A stretch of DNA of 64,000 nucleotides from DATHZQ01 sp965216945 (GTDB lineage Bacteria > Actinomycetota > Acidimicrobiia > Spongiisociales > UBA5794): contig CBDCGU010000003.1 in the NCBI GenBank assembly GCA_965216945.1, forward strand, positions 3,162,001-3,226,000, read 5' to 3'. Both the position numbers and the translations under genes were made by a program. Below, one piece after another: positions 34,191 to 41,370 of the stretch (position 1 is its first letter; each line of letters starts with the position of its first letter). The notes under the pieces are model-generated. The model was not told where the DNA came from. It saw nothing but the letters and a program-made list of their open reading frames with translations, and ran no database searches.

Positions 34191-34739
34191 ATGAAATCTC
34201 TCCTGACTCCGGACCGGCCGCCCCCCGGCTACCCGGTCGATCTGCAACGCTGGGTGAACCTGCGATGTGGCCGGCGCGTCTTCGTTCGTCCCGTGGTGGT
34301 CGACGACGCACCCGCGCTCGAGGACGCTCTGGCCCATGCCGACGCGGCAACCGTGTACCAGCGGTTCTTTCGCGCACCGGTCCGCCTGGATGCCAAAACG
34401 CTCGATCGCCTCACGCGGCTCGACTATGACAAGCGCATGGCGCTGGCAGCATTCACCCCCGATGGCGACGGGGTGGGCATCGCCCGGTATGAGACCATCG
34501 AGGAGGGCGTCGCCGAGATCGCGGTCGTCGTCGACCGCGGATGGCGACGCTCCGGTCTCGGTCTGCTGCTGCTCCAGATGCTGGAGGAGGCGGCGCACGC
34601 CCACGGCATCCACGAGCTGACGGCGCTGTATCTCCCGGAGAACAAGGCCATCGAGGGATTGCTCGCACGGTGCGGCTTCGAGGTGGGCCTTCATGATGAG
34701 GCGGTGTCTGCTGCCCGCAAGGTGCTCGCACCGCGCTGA
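34191..34739 (+). CDS. GNAT-family N-acetyltransferase
   Basis: Acetyl-CoA-dependent acetyltransferase of unknown substrate. Seen: VFVRPVVVDDAPALEDAL, a middle strand pair GVGIARYETIEEGVAEIAVVV, the acetyl-CoA loop DRGWRRSGLGLLLLQMLEEAA, and LPENKAIEGLLARCGF. 182 aa from ATG 34191, which has GAGG upstream; an earlier in-frame ATG lies inside the promoter and is rejected. Similar single-domain proteins occur as the C-terminal part of protein-lysine acetyltransferases. Confidence 0.85.
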   Translation: MKSLLTPDRPPPGYPVDLQRWVNLRCGRRVFVRPVVVDDAPALEDALAHADAATVYQRFFRAPVRLDAKTLDRLTRLDYDKRMALAAFTPDGDGVGIARYETIEEGVAEIAVVVDRGWRRSGLGLLLLQMLEEAAHAHGIHELTALYLPENKAIEGLLARCGFEVGLHDEAVSAARKVLAPR

Positions 34740-34784
34740 TCACAGCCCGGTCGGCGACCGCCGGATCCGGTAGTGTCTCGCCGC

Positions 34785-35696
34785 ATGACGGCGAGCGCCC
34801 CGGCGGCGTCCGTGGAACTCACGGGCAGCCGATTCTTCAACCCGAAGTTGGACCGCGCCATCTCGGTCCTCGCTGTGGTTGTCGTACTGATCGTCGCCTG
34901 GGAGCTCTACAAGGTCATCTGGACGGCGCTCGATGTCACAGTCCCGGTGCGTCCCGACAACGTGACGATGCCCCACGTGTGGGACATCTTCTGGGAGTTC
35001 ACCCAGCCGGCACGGCGCGGTGGCGAGCTGCTGATCGTGCTGCTGCTCAAGGCCTCGTTCGTGACTCTGGGGGAGGCCGTCGTGGGCTTCCTGATCGGAG
35101 CGACGATCGGGTTCGGGCTCGGTGTGCTCTTCGTCCGCTCGACGATGGCGGAGCGTGCGTTCATGCCGTACGTGGTCGCATCGCAAACCGTGCCGCTTCT
35201 GGCCATCGCACCCATGGTTGTGATCTGGGGGAGAGAGCTGGGGTTTCCGTCGTGGTTGGTCGTGGCGATCATCGCGTCCTACCTCACCTTCTTCCCCGTG
35301 GCGATCAACACGCTGCGGGGGCTGCGCTCGCCGGCCCCCACCGCTTCCGAGCTGATGCTCTCGTATGCGGCAACACCCCACGACGTCTTGTGGAAGCTCC
35401 AGTTCCCCGCTGCGTTGCCCTACATCTTCACCGCACTCAAGGTGTCGGCCACGGCGGCCGTCATCGGGGCGCTCATCGGCGAGCTGCCCGGCAGCGTCGG
35501 CACCGGTCTCGGCCGCGTCCTGCTCGACTACTCGCAACGGTTCGCCGTGCAGTCGCCCAAGCTCTATGCGACCGTGATCATGACGTGCATCGTCGGCATC
35601 CTCTTCGTGGGCGTCATCACGCTCGCCGAGCATCGGGCCATTCCCTCGGCGAGGCGCATCGAACCCGACGTCACGTCCGGGGTGCAGCGGGCGTGA
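34785..35696 (+). CDS. ABC importer permease (NitT/TauT/SsuC type)
   Basis: Membrane subunit of an importer. Seen: about six hydrophobic segments and the permease motif ELMLSYAATPHDVLWKLQFPAALPYIFTALKVS (EAA-loop) in the second half. 303 aa. ATG 34785 lies 8 nt after a TAGTGT hexamer, close to leaderless. First gene of a four-gene operon with ATPase (35710), second permease (36486) and binding protein (37471). Two different permeases imply a heterodimeric channel. Pathway context (see 38726 and 48846) suggests pyrimidine-related cargo. Confidence 0.9.
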   Translation: MTASAPAASVELTGSRFFNPKLDRAISVLAVVVVLIVAWELYKVIWTALDVTVPVRPDNVTMPHVWDIFWEFTQPARRGGELLIVLLLKASFVTLGEAVVGFLIGATIGFGLGVLFVRSTMAERAFMPYVVASQTVPLLAIAPMVVIWGRELGFPSWLVVAIIASYLTFFPVAINTLRGLRSPAPTASELMLSYAATPHDVLWKLQFPAALPYIFTALKVSATAAVIGALIGELPGSVGTGLGRVLLDYSQRFAVQSPKLYATVIMTCIVGILFVGVITLAEHRAIPSARRIEPDVTSGVQRA

Positions 35697-35709
35697 GAGA
35701 GGAGGGCAC

Positions 35710-36489
35710 ATGACGCTCGTGGTCGAGGCGCGACGGCTCTCCAAGGTGTTCGGCGCCGGTGCGGCGGGTCGCGTCGAGGCGCTGCAGGGCATCGACCTCG
35801 CCATCGAGCGCGGAGAGTTCGTTTCGCTCATCGGCCCGTCGGGTTGCGGCAAGAGCACCCTGCTTCGGCTCGTCGGGGACTTGCTCACACCGACGGAAGG
35901 TGAGCTGCGCATCAACGGAAAGGACCCGCATCAGGCCCGGCTCGACCACGACTACGGGATGGTGTTCCAGCAGGCGACGCTGCTCGACTGGCGAACGGTG
36001 CGCAAGAACGTCGAGCTGCCCCTCGAGATCCTCGACACCCACGAGGACGACCGTTCCCCCCGGGCTCGCGAGATGCTCGATCTCGTCCAGCTCGGCGAGT
36101 TCGAAGAGCACTACCCGTGGCAGCTGTCCGGGGGTATGCAGCAGCGGGTCGCCATCGCCAGAGCATTGTCATTCCGGCCGGCGTTGCTCCTGATGGACGA
36201 ACCGTTCGGCGCTCTCGACGAGATGACGCGCGAGTTGATGCAACAGGAGCTGCTTCGCATCTGGGGCGAGACCGGCATCACCGTCATCTTCGTGACGCAT
36301 TCCATCCCCGAGGCCGTGTTCCTGTCGTCCCGGGTCGTCGTGATGTCGCCCCGACCTGGGCGGATCGCCGACATCATCTCCGTCGATTTGTCGCATCCGC
36401 GGGACGAGGACACACGAGAGGCGGCTGACTACTACGCCAAGATCACCGAGGTGCGCGAAGCGTTGCGCCGGGAGGAATCCAGGGCGTGA
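35710..36489 (+). CDS. ABC importer ATP-binding protein
   Basis: Nucleotide-binding subunit of the NitT/TauT-like importer. Seen: Walker A GPSGCGKSTLL, Q-loop VFQQATLLDW, signature LSGGMQQRVAIARAL, Walker B LLLMDEPFGALDEMTR, and switch His in FVTHSIPEAVFLSSRVVVMSPRPGRI. 259 aa. RBS GAGAGGAGGG before ATG, 13 bp after the first permease; its stop overlaps the next GTG. Confidence 0.94.
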   Translation: MTLVVEARRLSKVFGAGAAGRVEALQGIDLAIERGEFVSLIGPSGCGKSTLLRLVGDLLTPTEGELRINGKDPHQARLDHDYGMVFQQATLLDWRTVRKNVELPLEILDTHEDDRSPRAREMLDLVQLGEFEEHYPWQLSGGMQQRVAIARALSFRPALLLMDEPFGALDEMTRELMQQELLRIWGETGITVIFVTHSIPEAVFLSSRVVVMSPRPGRIADIISVDLSHPRDEDTREAADYYAKITEVREALRREESRA

Positions 36490-37376
36490 GGGATCCGGCG
36501 GCCGGTCGCGACCAGGAGATTCTGGAAGACCACCAGTCGGACCTGCTGACTGCGTTCGAGGGCGACGTGCCATCGGGGACGAGAACACCATCCGCCCTGG
36601 CGCATCGCCTGCGGCACGTCGGGCCTGCGATCGTTGCCTTCTTCGTGATCGTGGTCCTCTGGGAAGGCGTGACGCGGCTGTTCGACATCGAGAGCTTCAT
36701 CCTGCCCAAGCCCACTGAGATCCTCACCAGGTTCTTCACCGACGCTGCCGTCATATGGCAGGCAGGGCTCAACACGCTCTACGAGGCTCTGGGCGGTCTG
36801 GTCATCGGGACCACACTTGGCGTGGTGGTTGCGCTGGCGACCGTGCGGTGGGCGCGGGTGCGAGAGGGGTTCATGCCCTTTGCCATCGCCGCCAACGCCG
36901 TGCCCATCATCGCCCTCGCCCCGATCGCCAATGCCATGTTCGGGCTCACCAGCCCAGTGTCGAAGATGGCGGTCGTGGCGGTCGTCGTGTTCTTTCCGGT
37001 CATGATCAACACGGCGCGCGGTCTCATCGAGGTGGACGAATCCGAGCTCGAGCTGCTGCGGTCCTATGCGGCGACGCCACGCGAGGTGATGCGGCGCGTC
37101 CGCATCCCGCATGCATTGCCCTACTTCTTCTCGGCGCTCAAGGTATCGAGCGCCTTGTCGCTCATCGCCGCCATCGTCGCCGAGTACTTCGGCGGCCCGC
37201 AGGACGTGCTGGGCCAGTACATCCTGAATCGTGCGTTCCAGCTGCTGTTCCCGGAGGCCTGGGCGGCGATCATGGTCGCCTCCATCCTGGGCATCGCGTT
37301 CTACGTCCTGATCTTGATCGCCGAACGGCTCGTCATGCCGTGGCACGTCGCGTTCCGATCCGTCGACGACCGCTGA
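36486..37376 (+). CDS. ABC importer permease (NitT/TauT/SsuC type)
   Basis: Second membrane subunit. Seen: ILPKPTEILTRFF early, GFMPFAIAANAVPIIALAPI, and the EAA-loop ELELLRSYAATPREVMRRVRIPHALPYFFSALKVS, very like its partner at 34785. It has a longer charged N-terminus (about 45 residues) before the first membrane helix. 296 aa. GTG 36486 overlaps the ATPase stop by 4 bp. Confidence 0.9.
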   Translation: MRDPAAGRDQEILEDHQSDLLTAFEGDVPSGTRTPSALAHRLRHVGPAIVAFFVIVVLWEGVTRLFDIESFILPKPTEILTRFFTDAAVIWQAGLNTLYEALGGLVIGTTLGVVVALATVRWARVREGFMPFAIAANAVPIIALAPIANAMFGLTSPVSKMAVVAVVVFFPVMINTARGLIEVDESELELLRSYAATPREVMRRVRIPHALPYFFSALKVSSALSLIAAIVAEYFGGPQDVLGQYILNRAFQLLFPEAWAAIMVASILGIAFYVLILIAERLVMPWHVAFRSVDDR

Positions 37377-37470
37377 CGGTGTGCCATCGCCGTTGCGCCC
37401 GGCGCATTGCCAGCATCGCGGCGGCACTGCGGATAGGCTCATCACTTCAACTCTGGAGGGAGAAGCTCAC

Positions 37471-38595
37471 ATGATGCGTGGCATGTGGAAACGACTGCTC
37501 GTGCTGCTCGCGATCGTGGCGCTGGTCGCCGCGGCGTGTGGCGGCGACGACGACGATGCGGCCCTGAGCACCAACTGTGAGACGGTCGACGAGGTCCGTG
37601 TCCAGCTGCAATGGGTTGCCCAAGCCCAGTTCGCCGGGTACTTCGTGGCGAACGACCTCGGTTTCTACGAGGACGCCTGCCTCGATGTCGAGATCCTGGA
37701 GGGCGCCGTGGACATCGTGCCACAACAGGTGCTGGCCACCGGCGGTGCCGAGTTCGGCCTGGCCTGGGTCCCCAAGGCACTGGTCTCCCGTGAGGCCGGG
37801 GCGGACATCGTCAATATCGCCCAGGTCTTCGAGCGATCCGGCACGTTGATGGTGTCCTTCGCCAGCGAGGGCATCACCTCGGTCGAGGACTTCGCCGGCC
37901 GCAATGTCGGCAACTGGGGTTTCGGCAACGAGTACGAGCTCACGGCCGCCATGGAAGCAGCCGGGGTTCGCGACCAGGTGACGGACGTGGCGCAGAGCTT
38001 CGACATGCTGGCGTTGTTGAATGGCGAGATCGATGTCGCCGAAGCGATGATCTACAACGAATACGCCCAGGTGCTCGAGGCGGAGAACCCCGATACCGGT
38101 GACCTCTACACGCCTGAGGACTTCAACGTCATCGACTTCAACGACGTCGGCACCGCGATGCTGCAGGATGCCGTGTGGGTCAATGCGGACTGGATCGGGC
38201 AGGACGGCAACGAGGACATCGCCGAGCGCTTCCTGACCGCGACCTTCCGCGGATGGATCCACTGCATCGACAACTTCGACGAATGTGTCGATGTCGTGCT
38301 CGACAACGGGTCGACCCTCGGCGAGAGCCATCAGCAGTGGCAGCTCAACGAGATCCTGGCGCTGATCTTCCCGGCCACCAACGGCATCGGCGTCATGAAT
38401 CAGGCGCTGTGGGATCAGACCGTCTCTGTGGCCACGGGCCAGATCCCCGAGCTCCAGGGCGTGGAGATCTCCGCCGACGCATTCCGGACCGACATCGCGC
38501 AGCGGGCGGTCGACACGCTGGAGGCAGCGGGGCTCGACGTGACCGGGGCGAGCTTCGAACGGCGTGACGTCGAGCTGCGTGCGGGCGGCGAGTAG
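37471..38595 (+). CDS. NMT1/THI5-like substrate-binding lipoprotein
   Basis: Extracytoplasmic receptor of the importer. Seen: lipoprotein signal ending LVAAACGGDDDD (Cys anchor), then VRVQLQWVAQAQFAGYFVANDLGFYEDACLDVEI and VPQQVLATGGAEFGLAWVP, the N-terminal lobe pattern of NMT1/THI5/ThiY proteins that bind pyrimidines and similar small molecules. 374 aa. RBS GGAGGGAG before ATG 37471; TAGGCT at 37432-37437 is a possible extra promoter. Followed by a strong terminator. Pyrimidine as ligand is inferred from the family and from nearby catabolic genes. Confidence 0.87.
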   Translation: MMRGMWKRLLVLLAIVALVAAACGGDDDDAALSTNCETVDEVRVQLQWVAQAQFAGYFVANDLGFYEDACLDVEILEGAVDIVPQQVLATGGAEFGLAWVPKALVSREAGADIVNIAQVFERSGTLMVSFASEGITSVEDFAGRNVGNWGFGNEYELTAAMEAAGVRDQVTDVAQSFDMLALLNGEIDVAEAMIYNEYAQVLEAENPDTGDLYTPEDFNVIDFNDVGTAMLQDAVWVNADWIGQDGNEDIAERFLTATFRGWIHCIDNFDECVDVVLDNGSTLGESHQQWQLNEILALIFPATNGIGVMNQALWDQTVSVATGQIPELQGVEISADAFRTDIAQRAVDTLEAAGLDVTGASFERRDVELRAGGE

Positions 38596-38610
38596 CCGGG
38601 CGTGACGTGG

Positions 38611-38639
38611 GAGGGGGGTGCCGGGGAGGCACCCCCCTC
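38611..38639 (+). terminator. Hairpin terminator of the importer operon
   Basis: Perfect 12-bp stem GAGGGGGGTGCC (38611-38622) with its complement (38628-38639) and a 5-nt loop, 15 bp after the binding-protein stop. Confidence 0.85.
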
Positions 38640-38725
38640 GTGCTCCGTCCAGTTCCGGTAACGCCGCAGACGCCACGGGTCGGAGCACTGGTACATTCGC
38701 AAGACAGAGCACAAGGGAGAAGCGC

Positions 38726-39571
38726 ATGGCCAACGTCGTGAAGGCTGCCATCGTCCAGACGGAGTGGACGGGCGACAAGGACTCGATGATCGCCAAGAAC
38801 GCCGACTACGCCAGGCAAGCGGCGGAGCAGAATGCACAGGTGATGTGCTTCCAGGAGCTGTTCTACGGCCCCTATTTCTGCCAAGTGCAGGAGAACGAGC
38901 ATTTCGACTACGCCGAGCCGATTCCCGACGGGCCCACCACGAAGCTGATGCAGGATCTCGCCCGCGAGACCGAGATGTCGCTGGTGATCCCCATCTTCGA
39001 GAAGGAAGACGACGGCTTCTACTACAACACGGCCGCGGTCATCGACTCGGATGGCACGTACCTGGGGAAGTACCGCAAGCAGCACATCCCGCATGTGAGT
39101 GGTTTCTGGGAGAAGTTCTACTTCCGCCCAGGCAACGGCGGCTACCCCGTGTTCGACACCAGGAATGCCGGGCGCATCGGTGTGTACATCTGCTACGACC
39201 GTCACTTCCCCGAGGGATGGCGCGCCCTCGGTCTCAAGGGAGCCAAGATCGTCTTCAACCCGTCGGCGACCAGCCGCGGGCTTTCGATGTACCTCTGGAA
39301 CCTGGAGCAGCCGGCAGCGGCCGTCGCCAACGAGTACTTCATCGGTGCCATCAATCGGGTCGGTCGAGAGCCGTACGGCGACAACGACTTCTACGGCTCG
39401 TCGTACTTCGTCAACCCTCGCGGCCAGACCGTGGGCGACGCCGCCTCGGACACCGACGAGGAGCTCGTGGTTCGCGATCTCGACCTCGACGAGATCGACG
39501 AAGTGCGCAAGACGTGGGCCTTCTATCGCGATCGCCGGCCCGATGCCTATGACGACCTGGTGACGCCCTGA
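38726..39571 (+). CDS. Carbon-nitrogen hydrolase, probable beta-ureidopropionase
   Basis: Nitrilase-superfamily amidohydrolase predicted to split N-carbamoyl-beta-alanine into beta-alanine, CO2 and ammonia, the third step of reductive pyrimidine breakdown. Seen: the Glu-Lys-Cys triad in CFQELFYGPYFC, KYRKQHIPH and YICYDRHFPEGWR, plus SRGLSMYLWNLEQPAAAVANEYFIGAINR. 281 aa. ATG 38726 after AAGGGAGAAG; TACATT at 38692-38697 is a likely -10. N-carbamoylputrescine amidase is the main alternative; the dihydropyrimidinase at 48846 favours the pyrimidine reading. Confidence 0.85.
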   Translation: MANVVKAAIVQTEWTGDKDSMIAKNADYARQAAEQNAQVMCFQELFYGPYFCQVQENEHFDYAEPIPDGPTTKLMQDLARETEMSLVIPIFEKEDDGFYYNTAAVIDSDGTYLGKYRKQHIPHVSGFWEKFYFRPGNGGYPVFDTRNAGRIGVYICYDRHFPEGWRALGLKGAKIVFNPSATSRGLSMYLWNLEQPAAAVANEYFIGAINRVGREPYGDNDFYGSSYFVNPRGQTVGDAASDTDEELVVRDLDLDEIDEVRKTWAFYRDRRPDAYDDLVTP

Positions 39572-39939
39572 ACGAACTGAGCCTCGCTGCCGTCCAGGAA
39601 TGGGCCGATGCGTACGTGGCAGCCTGGCGTTCCGGCGATCGCGACGCCATCGCCGAGCTGTTCACGGCAGACGCCACGTATGCCCATTCGCCATGGAAGG
39701 AGCCGCTGCAGGGCGTCGATGCCATCGTCGCCGACTGGCTCGCCGCACCCGACCCGCCCGGTTCGTGGGAGGCGGAGTATGTCGCTGCCTACGTCAGCGG
39801 TGATGTCGCGATCGTCAAGGGCACGACCTCGTACCCCGCCGAGGGTCATCGCTATGCGAACCTCTTCGAGCTCAGGCTCGACGAGGGTCGATGTACGTCG
39901 TTCGTCGAGTGGCACATGCGCATTCCGTCAGATCGGTGA
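39568..39939 (+). CDS. SnoaL/NTF2-like protein, apparently starting at CTG
   Basis: Small cone-fold protein of unknown role. Seen: AVQEWADAYVAAWRSGDRDAIAELFTADATYAHSPWKEPLQGVDAI, the usual first helix and strand of SnoaL-like proteins. That first helix is only complete if translation begins before the in-frame GTG at 39616. The open frame starts at 39553 and has no ATG, GTG or TTG before 39616, but a CTG at 39568 overlaps the amidohydrolase stop as CTGA, like the GTGA/ATGA couplings elsewhere. I therefore annotate from CTG (123 aa) with moderate trust in the start. Confidence 0.7.
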   Translation: MNELSLAAVQEWADAYVAAWRSGDRDAIAELFTADATYAHSPWKEPLQGVDAIVADWLAAPDPPGSWEAEYVAAYVSGDVAIVKGTTSYPAEGHRYANLFELRLDEGRCTSFVEWHMRIPSDR

Positions 39940-40137
39940 TCAGCCGTCGTGACCGGAGCCAGTGGCGGAGGGCACCTACGTTCCGTTAGATTGTCGATGT
40001 GGGGCTGATGTGAATTAGCGGGTCGAGCGGCAATCGGGACTCGTAGGGCGGCGGCCGGGTTTCGCACCCTGTGCTCGTGGAGGCGCGGGGACGGCGTTAG
40101 GGCGTTCTGCACAGGTCCCGAGGGGAATCGAGGCGAG

Positions 40138-40821
40138 ATGACCGGCGCGATGGGTGTGCTGGTAGTTTCGGGTGACGGGGGAACCGTCGATGAGCTCAAG
40201 GGCGTTTTGCGCGCTCTCGAGTACACGTTCTATTCGGCGGGTTCCATGGCTGAGGCCAAGTCGATCGCCGAGCGGCATCCGCTCAGCGTGGTCCTGGCGG
40301 ACGTGCGGGGGTCGGCGGCCCATCCTGCGGGGGTGCTGACACAGCTACGCCGCCACACGGCTGCTCCGGTGCTCATGCTCACGGGCAACGACTCGGAGAT
40401 GGCCGGGCAATGTCTCGAGCTCGGTGCCGAGGACTGCATCGCCTGGCCCGCAGCCGCACGTGAGGTGATCGCACGGATCCGGCTGCGAACCCAGAACGGC
40501 AACGGCGCTCACCACGACATCAACGGGGCTTCGAACCGGCTCGATCTCCATCGGGACAGCCGTACGGCCGTCGTTGACGGTCAATCCGTCGAGCTCACGC
40601 ACCGGGAATTCGAGCTGCTCTCCTTCATGGCTTCGTTCCCCGGTGTGGCGTTCACGGCAGACCAGCTGCTCGACGCCGTGTGGGGTTCGACGCGGGACTG
40701 GCAGTCGATCAGCACGATTCGGGAGCACGTCTACCGCCTTCGCCACAAGCTCGAACACGATCCCAGCTCCCCGCAGCTGATCGTCACCGATCGCGGTCGC
40801 GGATACCGCCTCGAGATCTGA
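40138..40821 (+). CDS. Orphan OmpR-type response regulator with degenerate receiver
   Basis: Transcription regulator. Seen: N-terminal receiver-like domain (1-115) in which the acidic pocket is reduced to VVSGDGG, the phosphorylation Asp seems kept (VVLADVRG), Thr is kept (LMLTGND) but the conserved Lys of the 'KP' loop is Trp (CIAWPAAA). C-terminal winged helix is standard (LTHREFELLSFMASFPG, REHVYRLRHKLEHDP, TDRGRGYRLEI). 227 aa. ATG 40138 after GAGGCGAG. No sensor kinase nearby. Missing Lys suggests phosphorylation-independent or altered control. A direct repeat suited to this family lies 144 bp downstream. Confidence 0.87.
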   Translation: MTGAMGVLVVSGDGGTVDELKGVLRALEYTFYSAGSMAEAKSIAERHPLSVVLADVRGSAAHPAGVLTQLRRHTAAPVLMLTGNDSEMAGQCLELGAEDCIAWPAAAREVIARIRLRTQNGNGAHHDINGASNRLDLHRDSRTAVVDGQSVELTHREFELLSFMASFPGVAFTADQLLDAVWGSTRDWQSISTIREHVYRLRHKLEHDPSSPQLIVTDRGRGYRLEI

Positions 40822-40964
40822 TCGAGGGTCGCGCTCAACCCCTCTCCGACGTGCGAGGAGTTGAGTTCTCCCGCGCTTCGCCGACCCTGGGGAACTCGTC
40901 GGCAGCCGGCCGACCTTCGGCGAGCGCGGATCGTGCGCCGGCAGCGCAGACCGGGAACCGGCGT

Positions 40965-41010
40965 GTTGACGTTGCGTTGACGTTCTCGGCGGGTGCTGTC
41001 TCGGTATGCT
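40965..41010 (+). promoter_or_regulatory. 11-bp-spaced direct repeat and -10 element before the giant gene
   Basis: GTTGACGTT at 40965-40973 and again at 40976-40984, exactly one helical turn (11 bp) apart, the layout bound by OmpR/PhoB-type dimers. TATGCT at 41005-41010 lies 20 bp further and can serve as -10; there is no well-placed -35, as in activator-dependent promoters of this class. Confidence 0.6.
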
Positions 41011-41370
41011 CGGTTGGCCGACATGATCGACGGTGCGGCGGGTACCGCGGGATCGGCGCAAGGGGAAGGCTTGTCAGTGGTTGTCGCAAGAGACCACATA
41101 GCGGCTCGGGGGTATCTCATCTCTTCAGACAAGCTCGAGCGCGCCGATTGCCGTGTCGCGAGCCGAGCTCGAAGGGGGGTCTAGCGGTCTTTACGGGGTC
41201 TGGGACGCAAGTCATCCAGTGATCTACAACGGGGAAGAAATGTTGCAACGAAGAGGCCATGTCGTCGCGCCCATCGGTCGCGGCCACGATACAAGAGGTG
41301 CGCACCAGGGGGCGCTCAACGCGTGGAACCAAAGGATTGTGCGTCGATGTGCGACCTGGGGAGGCATGGG
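41011..41370 (+). other. Long untranslated leader of the giant repeat gene
   Basis: About 350 nt between the likely transcription start (near 41017) and ATG 41371, without a credible gene. Contains a hairpin GUGGU/ACCAC (41072-41093) and several smaller ones. I could not match it to a known riboswitch. The last 10 nt hold the GGGGAGG binding site. Confidence 0.45.

Noticed and set aside
34098..34694. N-terminal extension of the amylosucrase frame by about 199 codons
   Set aside because: It runs antisense through the GNAT gene; the enzyme is full length from 34097 and has its own -10.
41180..41250. GGGACGCAA stretch resembling part of a cyclic-di-GMP riboswitch
   Set aside because: The partner segments (GCAAACC upstream, the tetraloop receptor and following helix) are not there.
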